Below are positions 27,380 through 35,727 of a stretch of DNA of 64,000 nucleotides, in pieces. Source of the stretch: Pseudomonas fluorescens (GTDB lineage: Bacteria; Pseudomonadota; Gammaproteobacteria; Pseudomonadales; Pseudomonadaceae); assembly GCF_902497895.1 (NCBI RefSeq), contig NZ_CABVHQ010000029.1, positions 1 to 64,000 on the forward strand, given 5' to 3'. Numbering within the stretch: the first letter of the stretch is position 1; every line of letters begins with the position of its first letter. The translations under genes were made by a program, and so were the position numbers. Below the pieces are notes generated by a model. That model was not told the DNA's origin and ran no database searches. It saw only the letters and a list, made by a program, of their open reading frames with translations.

Positions 27380-28840
27380 TCAGCCAAATCCAATGATTGC
27401 TTTGGTTTCCAGATACTCTTCAAAGCCGTAGACACCGTACTCACGACCATTGCCAGATCGCTTGTAGCCGCCGAACGGAGCCATTGGATCCCAGGCGGGG
27501 TAATTCAGATGCACTTGTCCCGCGCGGATACGAGAGGCAACGGCACGTGCAAGATCAAGGTTCTGAGCTTGAACATGGGCGCCCAGCCCATAGACCGTGT
27601 CATTTGCGATAGCGACCGCCTCATCGACGGTCTCATAGGGAATGATGCACAGCACTGGACCAAAAATTTCTTCCTGGGCGATCCGCATTGCGGAATCTAC
27701 CTCGGAGAAAACAGTCGGTCGGGTGTAGAAGCCCTTTTCATAACCCTGCACACGTCCTGGTCCGCCGCAAACGAGTTTTGCGCCCTCACTCAGGCCAGCC
27801 TCGATCATTTCTTGTACTCGATTGAACTGGGCCTCGTTGGCAATGGGGCCGAGTATCGTATCTTCCGATTGCGGATCACCAACGATGATCGCATTGGCGG
27901 TTGCGGCAGCCAGCGATTCGACTTCCGCCAGCCTGTCCTTTGGAACGATCATTCTTGTCGGAGCGCTGCACGATTGTCCGACATTGCGCAACGCAGACAT
28001 CACTCCTTGCGGAACGGCTTTGGCGAAGTCGGCGTCGGGAAGCAGAACGTTCGGGGACTTGCCCCCCAGTTCTTGCGTGACGCGCTTCACCGTATGGGCG
28101 GCCGCCTGTGCGACCAGCGCACCCGCGCGGTTTGAGCCGGTAATTGAAATCATATCGATGTCGGGATGCGCAGCCATGGCTCCACCGACCTCGGGACCAC
28201 TTCCGTTCACGAGGTTGAAGACCCCCGGTGGAAGGCCTGCGTCATGCACCAGTTGAGCAAAAAGAAGGGCGCTCAGAGGCGACAGTTCGCTTGGTTTCAG
28301 GACCACTGTGCATCCGGCAGCAATAGCCGGGGCGACTTTCGCGGTGATTTGATAAAGCGGCCAGTTCCACGGAGTAATGAGGCCGCAGACGCCTATTGGT
28401 TCGCGTTCAATCGCGGTGCCGCCTTCAACCGTTTGGAAACGATAGGTGGACAGGAGATCACGTACGACCCGAACGTGTTCGGCCGCCAGAGGCACTTGCA
28501 TCGCCCGTGCGAAACCGATGGCAGCGCCCATCTCGAGAGAGAGCGCCTGTGCAAGCATCTCTTTTCGCTCAAGGATGAGGTCGTAGATCTTTCCAAGGAT
28601 TAGCGCGCGCGATTCTACCGAGGAGGCAGACCAACCGGGAAACGCTGCACGCGCCGCAGCTACTGCCCGGTCAACATCCTCGGCAGACCCTCGTGCGACC
28701 TCTGCCACAACGACTTCACTTGCCGGATTGACCACCGGCAAACTTGCCGGACTTGCCGGGGAAGACCAACGGCCATTGATATAAAACTTGTGAGACGTTT
28801 CCGGATCAACGCGGTAGCTATTTGAAGATTGTGTTGTCAT
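27380..28840 (-). CDS. Aldehyde dehydrogenase family protein
   Basis: A 486-residue NAD(P)-dependent aldehyde dehydrogenase with the cofactor motif ITGSNRAGALVA, catalytic glutamate in TQELGGKSPN, and nucleophilic cysteine in NVGQSCSAPTR. AAGGAG precedes the ATG. Sequence style resembles the branch acting on hydrophobic or branched aldehydes more than GabD or betaine aldehyde dehydrogenase, but the substrate is undetermined. It stands alone on the minus strand, with 300 bases of non-coding DNA upstream as its promoter region and no neighbouring partner. Confidence 0.92.
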   Translation of the reverse strand: MTTQSSNSYRVDPETSHKFYINGRWSSPASPASLPVVNPASEVVVAEVARGSAEDVDRAVAAARAAFPGWSASSVESRALILGKIYDLILERKEMLAQALSLEMGAAIGFARAMQVPLAAEHVRVVRDLLSTYRFQTVEGGTAIEREPIGVCGLITPWNWPLYQITAKVAPAIAAGCTVVLKPSELSPLSALLFAQLVHDAGLPPGVFNLVNGSGPEVGGAMAAHPDIDMISITGSNRAGALVAQAAAHTVKRVTQELGGKSPNVLLPDADFAKAVPQGVMSALRNVGQSCSAPTRMIVPKDRLAEVESLAAATANAIIVGDPQSEDTILGPIANEAQFNRVQEMIEAGLSEGAKLVCGGPGRVQGYEKGFYTRPTVFSEVDSAMRIAQEEIFGPVLCIIPYETVDEAVAIANDTVYGLGAHVQAQNLDLARAVASRIRAGQVHLNYPAWDPMAPFGGYKRSGNGREYGVYGFEEYLETKAIIGFG

Positions 28841-29141
28841 CCAACTAACTCCTTAGAGCGATAATAGGCACTGCGAGCAGCAGAGGGCGGTCTGTCTCGC
28901 GACGCCGCTGAAACAAAGATCAAGTGGGGGGTGCAAGTCACCAGAGCATCGCCGTGGCGACCAGCACATCGCTATGCCGTGTCTCTCAATAAGCTAACAA
29001 AGCGGCCCAGACAAAATGTACCGTTCTTTAAGTTTGCAAGGGATAATCTGCTGTATCTGCCAGGCTAACTTTGCATTAACGTAACTGGGCCCGCTCATGT
29101 CAGAAGTGCGTCCGGTAAAATCTTGCTGGCGACCGTGATCG
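28841..29141. other. Promoter-side gap of the aldehyde dehydrogenase gene
   Basis: About 300 bases with no gene recognised. On the minus strand it carries the ribosome site (AAGGAG) and presumably the promoter of the aldehyde dehydrogenase. No operator could be defined. Confidence 0.35.
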
Positions 29142-29470
29142 TTAGCCTGGAGCCTGAGTAACCATAGCAAACTGCTTGATTCCGCCGCTTGATTGCGGGG
29201 GGATTCCGCGAACCATTCGCGGCGCTCTGTCGACGCACTGCAAGCCCAGGCTCTCCAACCAACCGGCCAATCCGCAATCGGTCAGAATGTCGAAGCGCAT
29301 GAAGGCGTCAGGTATCAGGCGCAGAAGGTGGGTATCAAACGTTGGGCTTGTTCCTGGTTTTGTGCGACAACCGGGCCAATGCTCATCACTGACGTTCACC
29401 AGGCCGATGGAGGAATAGACGCCTTGGTGGCAGGCGAATGCTACGCCGACAATCCGACCATGAACCAGGG
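29142..29470 (-). pseudogene. Deleted, frameshifted copy of the tandem GNAT acetyltransferase
   Basis: Minus-strand text GRIVGVAFACHQGVYSSIGL then VNVSDE matches GRLIGTAFTCPQGNYATIGL and VIVSDE of the intact gene at 19496-20353. It then jumps, in another frame, to IGPVVAQNQEQAQRLI (intact: IGPVIAQNPEQARHLI) and ends PDAFMRFDILTDCGLAGWLE and FAMVTQAPG, like the intact tail. About 110 internal residues, spanning most of the first acetyl-CoA domain and the start of the second, are missing, and at least two frame changes exist. The front of the gene is not recognisable. It ends just before the TrmK gene on the other strand. Confidence 0.82.
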
Positions 29471-29616
29471 TTCGCTTTGGGCCGATACGCAAGCGGTAGG
29501 TACGGGTCGAGCCATGGCCCTGGTCGCAGGAATTTGAAATGCACGGCGTTGTTCGACAGAATCGCGCCCCGATCCGGCCAAAGGTGCCGGACGTTCGTGG
29601 TGAAAAGGGGCTGCAG

Positions 29617-30312
29617 TTGAACGAACAGACATTGTCCATGCGCCTGGAGCGCGTGGCGGCGCATGTGCCAGCAGGTGCGCGCCTGGCCGATATCGGCTCG
29701 GATCACGGCTACCTGCCGGTGGCGTTGATGCGCCGTGGCGCCATCGCGGCGGCGGTGGCCGGCGAGGTGGCATTGACGCCGTTCCGCTCGGCTGAACGCA
29801 CCGTGCGCGAAAACGGCCTGGACCAGTGGATCACCGTGCGCCTGGCCAATGGCCTGGCGGCGATCGAGCCGGGAGACGGGATCACGACGATCAGCATCTG
29901 CGGCATGGGTGGCGAGACGATCCGCGACATCCTCGACAGCGGCAAGGCGCGTCTGAGCGGCCAGGAGCGCCTGATCCTGCAGCCCAACGGCGGCGAGCAG
30001 CCACTGCGCCAATGGCTGATGGAAAATGGCTACCGCATGCTCTGCGAGGAGGTACTGCGGGAAAACCGCTTCGACTACGAAATCATCGTCGCCGAGCGCG
30101 CCGGGCCGGTGATGTACACCGCCGAGGAGCTGTACTTCGGCCCGCTGCAAATGCAGGCACGCAGCCCGGCGTTCCTGTTCAAGTGGCAGCGCATACTGCG
30201 CCACAAGCAGCAGACCCTGACCCACTTCGCCCGGGCGCGGCAGGCCGTGCCCGAGGAGAAGGTGCAGGACGTCGCCCGGCAGGCCCGGTGGATCACCGAG
30301 CTGCTGGCTTGA
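29617..30312 (+). CDS. trmK: tRNA (adenine(22)-N1)-methyltransferase TrmK-like
   Basis: A 231-residue class I SAM-dependent methyltransferase. The SAM motif is at residues 21-32 (GARLADIGSDHGYLP), followed by ICGMGGETI and the LILQPNGGEQPLRQWL segment, whose QPN matches the TrmK active-site motif, and a C-terminal helical region. TrmK methylates N1 of adenine 22 in tRNA in Bacillus; Pseudomonas carries a homologue whose target is less clear. The start is taken as the TTG at 29617 because it gives the common LNEQTLSMRLERVA N-terminus and follows AAAGGGG; an ATG at 29638 is the alternative. Confidence 0.85.
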   Translation: MNEQTLSMRLERVAAHVPAGARLADIGSDHGYLPVALMRRGAIAAAVAGEVALTPFRSAERTVRENGLDQWITVRLANGLAAIEPGDGITTISICGMGGETIRDILDSGKARLSGQERLILQPNGGEQPLRQWLMENGYRMLCEEVLRENRFDYEIIVAERAGPVMYTAEELYFGPLQMQARSPAFLFKWQRILRHKQQTLTHFARARQAVPEEKVQDVARQARWITELLA

Positions 30313-30431
30313 GCCCGGTCCAGGGTTTGTACGAAAGTCGCCGAGCGGCGATCAGGCAATGCGAATGGCTGCATGAAAACCCTCGGGTTGTCACTCTTTT
30401 TGCACTTGCGTAGAGGCTGAACAAGAAACCT

Positions 30432-30562
30432 GTGGCAAGGGAGCTTGCTCCCGCTGGGCCGCGAAGCGGCTCCAAAACCAGGCGCCGCGATTCTTCAGAT
30501 AGAACGCGTCAGCCGGTTTTACGACTGCTTCGCAGCCGAGCGCGAGCAAGCTCGCTCGCCAC
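30432..30562. repeat. Pair of inverted REP elements (BIME)
   Basis: GTGGCAAGGGAGCTTGCTCC at 30432-30451 begins a REP unit containing the palindrome GGGAGCTTGCTCCC and a second hairpin GCCGCGAAGCGGC (30458-30470). The reverse orientation occurs at about 30522-30562 (GCGAGCAAGCTCGCTCGCCAC). Paired REPs in opposite orientation form the bipartite elements typical of the P. fluorescens group; they affect mRNA ends and are moved by RAYT transposases. Located just after trmK. Confidence 0.85.
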
Positions 30563-30669
30563 AATGGATCATCGGCAAGGCGAAAACAGGCCATTTTTAC
30601 CAACACGGTTCACTTCACCGAAGTCTGCCCACTTGCACATTACTTCGGGTAGTGGGGGTGGGATGCCTG

Positions 30670-30881
30670 ACCCTCAGCAACGATACAAGTGCCGGCATGA
30701 GCACTAACGCCCCTACCATGTTCCATACAAACAGCAGTACCAACAACAGCCCCATGTCCGCCTGGAACTTCAACGACGAGAACGCCCAGGTACTCACCCC
30801 CAGTGCCAGGGTGATGCCAGTAAAGGCCACTGATGTCCCTGTGGTTTTCAGTGTTTCGAAGTAGGCCTGACGCAGTTCCAT
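30670..30881 (-). pseudogene. Fragment of an RND/MMPL-family exporter
   Basis: About 70 residues on the minus strand match the last membrane section of MMPL-type RND transporters: ETLKTTGTSVAFTGITLALG, STWAFSSLKFQADMGLLL, and a helix ending VGALVLMPALVSLL. The remaining 700 or so residues are absent, and sequence upstream (30882-31090) reads as unrelated text in all frames. It is a relic of a lost exporter. Confidence 0.75.
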
Positions 30882-31089
30882 GCCTTGTCGCTTCGCGTGC
30901 TGCCGGAAGAACAAACGATCAGCGTCGGTTTTCCGGTGAAGTTCTCCCGTGGTTTGCCGGACAGCGATACAGCGGTTCCTGCGTTGGGTGAGTACGGTGT
31001 CGAGGCGTTCAAGGCCGGTTTCTGAAAGACACGGGATCCACACCAAGTGATGCGCAAGGTTGCGGGTAAGTAGAAAGTTTCCTCAGCTC

Positions 31090-32367
31090 TCAAAGTAGCG
31101 TCAGTGGGTAGACAAGTATCAGCCGATGCTCATCGAAATCCTGTCCACCTTGATAATCGCGCCTGACCGTGGCGCTGCGCCATTTGAGCACCAGATCTTT
31201 CAGGGCACCCGACTGTATCGCATACGCGACTTCCGATTCGCGTATCCATTCCTTGCCATTGCTGTCAGCAGGCGAGACATCGATGTCGCTTCCGCGGATA
31301 TAACGGTTCATCACAGTCAGGCCAGGAATACCCAGGCTGGTGAAGTCCAGGTCGTGTCGCACCTGCCACGAGCGTTCATCGATGTTGTCCGCGGTATAGG
31401 AGTAGCCATCGTTGGCCAGCGTACCTCCGCTGGCTCCATTGACACGCATCCATTTGCTGTTGCCGCGCACTTTCACCAGGCCAAGGTAGAACGTGTTTGG
31501 TCCATGCTTCAATGAGAACATTCCAGAGTAGGTTTCATTGCTCAAGTCGCCATCGAGCTTGTCGCCATTGTCGCTGCCCTGGAAGTAGCCGAGGTTCGCG
31601 CTCGCTACCCAGTCTTTGTTCAGCGCCTGGGTATGTACCAACTGGAAGTAGCGTTGGTCGTAGATATCCTCCAGTTCGGCGTACCAGGCGCCTACTATCG
31701 TCTGCTTCTCGTTAAACGTATATTCCGCGCCTGCCAGGTTGAAACGGTCTGACGTTCCGCCGCCAAGGAAACTGAAATCCTCCAGGCTGCCATCGTCGCG
31801 CGGACTGTTCTGGCGGAACTGGCCAATATAGAGTTCGAGGTTTTCGATCTCCTTGGAGTCGATAAGCGCACCTTGGAAGGTCTGCGGTAACGAGCGGCCA
31901 TCATCGGCGCGCAGAATGGGCAAGGCTGGTGCCCATTCCCCAGCCTTCAAGTCTGTTTTCGACACGCGCGCTTTGCCTGCCAGCGCTATCCGCCCCCAGC
32001 TATCCGGTGGATAGCCGTCATCATGGATGGGGCTCATCTGGCTGTTTCTCGACCACTGGTCGCCGTCCAGTTTGATCGAAAGCATGCCAAGCATATCAAC
32101 GCCAAAACCCACGACGCCCTCAGTGTGGCCCGACTGGACGGCAAGTATGAAATTCTGGCTCCAGTGGGAGGCCTCGCCCTGACGCCTGCCGTTGATGACC
32201 GGACCTTGATCCCCGGTGTAGTCACGACTGAAAAAGTAGTTACGCAATTGCAGGTTGGCTTTGCTGTCGTCGATCAATTCAGCGTTCGCGTCAATAACGA
32301 CTCCCGCTGCACCTACGGCCAGTAATAGTGACGCGTAACTCCCGCATTGCCGGAAATATTTGTACAT
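31090..32367 (-). CDS. OprD-family outer-membrane porin
   Basis: A 425-residue porin with a signal peptide (hydrophobic LLLAVGAAGVVIDANA) and a body of alternating amphipathic strands. It has the family's early LQLRNYFFSRDY and EASHWSQNFILAVQSG and ends LILVYPLTLL with a hydrophobic residue rather than phenylalanine. OprD porins allow uptake of specific carboxylates or amino acids. AGGAGG precedes the ATG. It is divergent from the PQQ dehydrogenase across 422 bases; a porin next to a periplasmic quinate/shikimate dehydrogenase suggests it admits such a hydroxyaromatic or alicyclic acid. Confidence 0.9.
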   Translation of the reverse strand: MYKYFRQCGSYASLLLAVGAAGVVIDANAELIDDSKANLQLRNYFFSRDYTGDQGPVINGRRQGEASHWSQNFILAVQSGHTEGVVGFGVDMLGMLSIKLDGDQWSRNSQMSPIHDDGYPPDSWGRIALAGKARVSKTDLKAGEWAPALPILRADDGRSLPQTFQGALIDSKEIENLELYIGQFRQNSPRDDGSLEDFSFLGGGTSDRFNLAGAEYTFNEKQTIVGAWYAELEDIYDQRYFQLVHTQALNKDWVASANLGYFQGSDNGDKLDGDLSNETYSGMFSLKHGPNTFYLGLVKVRGNSKWMRVNGASGGTLANDGYSYTADNIDERSWQVRHDLDFTSLGIPGLTVMNRYIRGSDIDVSPADSNGKEWIRESEVAYAIQSGALKDLVLKWRSATVRRDYQGGQDFDEHRLILVYPLTLL

Positions 32368-32789
32368 CGATACCCTCCTGCGGCGAATCCGGGGATAGAT
32401 GCCAATGCCAAGCGGGGGCGCGGATGGAGGTATTGAACGCTAGACAGCTGCGTCGTCGGTTCAAATCGGCACGTCCTCCAGAAAGCCCTCTTGACTGTCG
32501 TCAGGTGTAGCTAAGCGTAGGCAAATTTACCAGGACGTCCACTGCGCTGAGGTGAGAAGTGCTCAATGGCGAAGCTGCATGAAATACGCAGCATTCGGCA
32601 GCATTTTACGTTTGGTACTACGCTCCCGTCGTGGGGAGTATCAAAGTCCATTCACCCCTGAAATCGGTGGAGTTCAAGAAGTGGACAATCTCACTGTTAT
32701 CGACCTAACTGTAACCACTGTGTTTTGAAGAATCGCCCAGCTCGTGGGCGCAAGAAGGCGAAGCCTACGGGACTCGACATAGGTGACAT
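32368..32789. other. Divergent promoter region, porin / PQQ dehydrogenase
   Basis: No gene is visible in these 422 bases. A short inverted repeat (CTCCC and GGGAG near 32624-32640) could be an operator. The region should contain both promoters of the divergent pair. Confidence 0.35.
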
Positions 32790-35153
32790 ATGGTACTCAG
32801 GGTAACGGGCATAGTCCTGGCAATAATAGGGCTAGCGACTTTATTCATGGGATTGCAGTTGGTGATGGTTGGCGGCTCGCTGGCGTATGCACTGATTGCT
32901 GTCGGCCTGCTGGTCACGGCCACGCTGCTGTTCCTGAAAAAGCGTGTCGCGCTGCCGTTCTACGCAGCGCTCATGTGGGCGATTCTGATCTGGATCATCG
33001 CCGAAGTTGGATTTGACAAGTGGCAGTGGATCCCGCGTGGCAACCTGTTCGCGCTAATCGGCCTGTGGCTGGCGCTGCCGTGGGTGACACGGGCGCTGTA
33101 TGCGGATGACAGAAAGTCGTTCCATCCGTTCCTCGGCGGTACCGTTGTGGTCATGCTGCTACTGGTCATCGGCATCATGTTCTACGATCCCTACCCGCAA
33201 GCCGGCACGCTGTCCAACCCGGTCACTCAACGCAAGAGCGATGCCCCCGGGCAAGATTGGACGGCCTACGGCGGCACCAACGAAGGGCAACGTTTCTCCA
33301 AGCTCGATCAGGTCAATGCCGACAATGTCAAAGGCCTGACCGTCGCCTGGGAGTACAACACTGGCGATCTTCGCGATCCGGCCAAGGACGCCAGTGAATA
33401 TACCTTTGAAGCCACGCCGCTCAAGGTCAACAATCGGCTGTATCTCTGCACCGCGCACAATGAGGTACATGCACTGGACCCGGTGTCTGGAAAGCTTGCC
33501 TGGAAATACGCGCCCGAAAAAGAGCGGTCCTACCTGCAGCAGCACCAGACCTGCCGTGGGGTCAGCTATTTCTCAATGGCTGACAATGCCGCTTCCGCCA
33601 CTGCGCCTGCGGCACAGTGCGAGAAGCGCATCCTCATGGCAACTGCCAATTCCAGGCTGGTTGCCCTGGACGCCGATACCGGCAAGCTGTGTGAGGGTTT
33701 CGGCAACGCCGGTGTAGTCGACCTTAACGCCAACATGGGCAAGATTCGCCCGCACGCTCTTATGCAGACAGCCGCGCCACTGGTGGCCGCAGGCCTGGTA
33801 ATCGTCGGCGGTTCGGTCATGGACAACGGCTACCATAGTGGTAACCCGTCGGGCGTGATACGGGCCTTCGATACGATCACTGGGAAGCTGGTCTGGAACT
33901 TCGATCCTGACCGTCCGCAGGACACGTCGCCGATCGCCCCGGCCGGTCAGTATACGCAAGACACGCCTATCGCCTGGGGTACCCTGAGTGCCGATGCAAA
34001 GAACCAGCTGGTGTACGTGCCTTTCGGTAACGCCTCCCCGGATGAGCTGGGCCTGCAACGCAAGGAGGGCAGCAATGTCGAGCAGTTCCGCGATACCCTG
34101 GTAGCGCTCGACCTCGCCACCGGTGCGTTCAAATGGAAATTCCAGACGTCCAACAATGACCTGTGGGACCGGGACAATCCGTCGCAACCCACCCTCATGG
34201 ACCTCGGCCCCAAAGGCGAGGAAAAGCCGGCGATCCTGCTGCCTACCAAGGTCGGCAACATCTTCGTGCTCAATCGCCTGACCGGTGAACCCATCGTCCC
34301 TGTGGATGAGGTCGAGGTGTCTGACAAGGGCGGCGTGGCCGGTGAACGTTTCGCCAAGACCCAACCTGTCTCGCGCTTGAACTTCATCCCTGAGCCACTC
34401 AAGGAAAGCTCGATGTGGGGGATGACCCCCTTCGACCAGATGTCCTGTCGCATTGCCTTCAAGAAACTGAACTACACCGGCAATCCCTGGACGCCGTCCA
34501 GCGAACGCGGATCGATCATTTTTCCGGGCAACATCGGCTCGTTCAACTGGGGTTCGATCGCTGTAGACCCTGAGCGCCAACTCGCCATTGCCGCACCGGT
34601 TCGCCTGGCTTACAAGTACACGTTGATCAAGCGCACCCCGGAAACCCAGGCCAAGCGCCTGTTCACCCTGGAAGACACGCCGTACTGGAACGAGAACTTC
34701 GAAGGCGATTACGCCATTCATATTCAGCAGTTCGCTTCCAGCCTCGGGATCCCATGCATTGCCCCGCCTTGGGGGGGCATGGTCGGCGTCGACCTGACAA
34801 CCGGTAAAACCCAGTGGGTGCGTCGCATCGGCAACAGCAAGAACCTGAAAACCACTTTCCTGCCTGGGCAATTCCCGGTGGGCTTACCCATGGGCATGGT
34901 CGCCCATGGTGGCCCGCTGCTGACGGCAGGCGGTGTGGTGTTCCATGGCGCGACCGCAGACAACTTCTTCCGTGCCTATGACGTCAACACCGGCGAAATG
35001 CTTTGGCAATACGAGCTGCCGGCAGGAGGTCAAGCGACGCCGTCTACCTACGTCGGTGAGGATGGCAAACAGTACATTGTTATCTCCGCGGGTGGTCATG
35101 GCTCGCTGGGCACTACCTTGGGCGACAGCGTCATCGCCTTCAAAGTGAAATAG
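32790..35153 (+). CDS. Membrane-bound PQQ-dependent dehydrogenase, quinate/shikimate type
   Basis: A 787-residue quinoprotein. Five membrane helices fill residues 1-135 and anchor it to the inner membrane. The periplasmic eight-bladed propeller follows (starting DWTAYGGTNEGQRFSKLDQV), with the family's NDLWDRDNPSQPTLMDLG and the closing blade GGQATPSTYVGEDGKQY. It passes electrons to ubiquinone. The family contains glucose dehydrogenase (Gcd) and quinate dehydrogenase (QuiA). The N-terminal text differs from the Pseudomonas Gcd I know, and the divergent OprD porin fits quinate/shikimate better, so I favour a QuiA-like role. AGGTGA precedes the ATG. Confidence 0.88.
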   Translation: MVLRVTGIVLAIIGLATLFMGLQLVMVGGSLAYALIAVGLLVTATLLFLKKRVALPFYAALMWAILIWIIAEVGFDKWQWIPRGNLFALIGLWLALPWVTRALYADDRKSFHPFLGGTVVVMLLLVIGIMFYDPYPQAGTLSNPVTQRKSDAPGQDWTAYGGTNEGQRFSKLDQVNADNVKGLTVAWEYNTGDLRDPAKDASEYTFEATPLKVNNRLYLCTAHNEVHALDPVSGKLAWKYAPEKERSYLQQHQTCRGVSYFSMADNAASATAPAAQCEKRILMATANSRLVALDADTGKLCEGFGNAGVVDLNANMGKIRPHALMQTAAPLVAAGLVIVGGSVMDNGYHSGNPSGVIRAFDTITGKLVWNFDPDRPQDTSPIAPAGQYTQDTPIAWGTLSADAKNQLVYVPFGNASPDELGLQRKEGSNVEQFRDTLVALDLATGAFKWKFQTSNNDLWDRDNPSQPTLMDLGPKGEEKPAILLPTKVGNIFVLNRLTGEPIVPVDEVEVSDKGGVAGERFAKTQPVSRLNFIPEPLKESSMWGMTPFDQMSCRIAFKKLNYTGNPWTPSSERGSIIFPGNIGSFNWGSIAVDPERQLAIAAPVRLAYKYTLIKRTPETQAKRLFTLEDTPYWNENFEGDYAIHIQQFASSLGIPCIAPPWGGMVGVDLTTGKTQWVRRIGNSKNLKTTFLPGQFPVGLPMGMVAHGGPLLTAGGVVFHGATADNFFRAYDVNTGEMLWQYELPAGGQATPSTYVGEDGKQYIVISAGGHGSLGTTLGDSVIAFKVK

Positions 35154-35160
35154 AACACCT

Positions 35161-35195
35161 GGCACATAGGCCATGCGATGCATGGCCTATGTGCC
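35161..35195 (+). terminator. Perfect 16-bp hairpin after the PQQ dehydrogenase
   Basis: GGCACATAGGCCATGC (35161-35176) is exactly complementary to GCATGGCCTATGTGCC (35180-35195) with a 3-base loop. It begins 8 bases after the stop codon. No T-run follows, so it may stabilise the mRNA end as much as terminate it. Confidence 0.6.
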
Positions 35196-35271
35196 AACCA
35201 GAAAACGCGAGATTTTTCGCAGTTGGCATTTCTATCCCTGCTGGGTTGGGCTTGGGCTCATAGATGTACGC

Positions 35272-35625
35272 ATGCCTTTGACTGATACGACCGTTCGCCA
35301 CGCCAAAAACCACGGAAAAAACTACAGCCTGAAAGACATGGGCGGCTTGCACCTGTTCGTGAGTGCGAAGGGCGTCAAGAGCTGGCATTTTCGTTGCTAT
35401 TGGCTGGGCCGGCAGATCCGCATTTCCTTGGGAATGTATCCGGCAATCGGCCTTGAAGAGGCTCGGCGGGCACACGACCAGTCGCGAGCAACAGGGCACC
35501 TGCGTGAGCCTGCGATTCCAGCTGGCAGCCGACAACCATTGCTCAACATCGGTGTAGCTTTTCCCCGCTTATGGGGCCCAATTCCCCAGTTATGGCCACG
35601 CTTTCAACTCGACAAAACTTTTTAA
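35272..35625 (+). pseudogene. Truncated tyrosine integrase, arm-DNA-binding domain only
   Basis: Residues 1-75 read as the DUF4102 arm-binding domain of P4-type prophage and island integrases: MPLTDTTVRHAKNHGKNYSL, KDMGGLHLFVSAKGVKSW, and IRISLGMYPAIGLEEARRA. After about 35490 the similarity stops and the frame ends in unrelated text at 35625. The core-binding and catalytic domains (R-H-R-Y) are absent, so it cannot recombine. It marks an old integration or transposition event between the quinate and multicopper-oxidase loci. Confidence 0.8.
35561..35600. repeat. Two short direct repeats beside the integrase fragment
   Basis: TTCCCCGCTTATGGGGCC (35561-35578) and TTCCCCAGTTATGGCC (35582-35597) are near copies, and the first is itself palindromic (CCCC/GGGG). 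They lie where integrase similarity has been lost, and resemble the spaced terminal repeats of some insertion sequences, but no transposase is present. Confidence 0.35.
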
Positions 35626-35673
35626 CTATTTGTTTTTATTGAGTTTAATCTTGTACATATTTTGACACTGCTT

Positions 35674-35689
35674 TGGCTGGATATTTGCT
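35674..35689 (+). promoter_or_regulatory. Sigma-54 (-24/-12) promoter of the multicopper oxidase operon
   Basis: TGGCTG, five bases, TTGCT: the -24 TGGC and -12 TTGC elements have the exact spacing required by RpoN. The site is 39 bases before the oxidase ATG. Sigma-54 promoters need an enhancer-binding activator; none is encoded next to the operon, although a sensor kinase is its third gene. Confidence 0.75.
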
Positions 35690-35727
35690 CATAGGCCTTA
35701 TCCCGCACAAATACCAGGGTGGCAAAG

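Noticed and set aside
32790..35153. Glucose dehydrogenase gcd
   Set aside because: Fold and length fit, but the membrane N-terminus differs from the Pseudomonas Gcd I know and the neighbour is an OprD porin rather than a sugar porin. Not excluded without alignment.
35719..35727. GTG start for the multicopper oxidase
   Set aside because: No ribosome site precedes it, whereas AGGG is well placed for the ATG at 35728.
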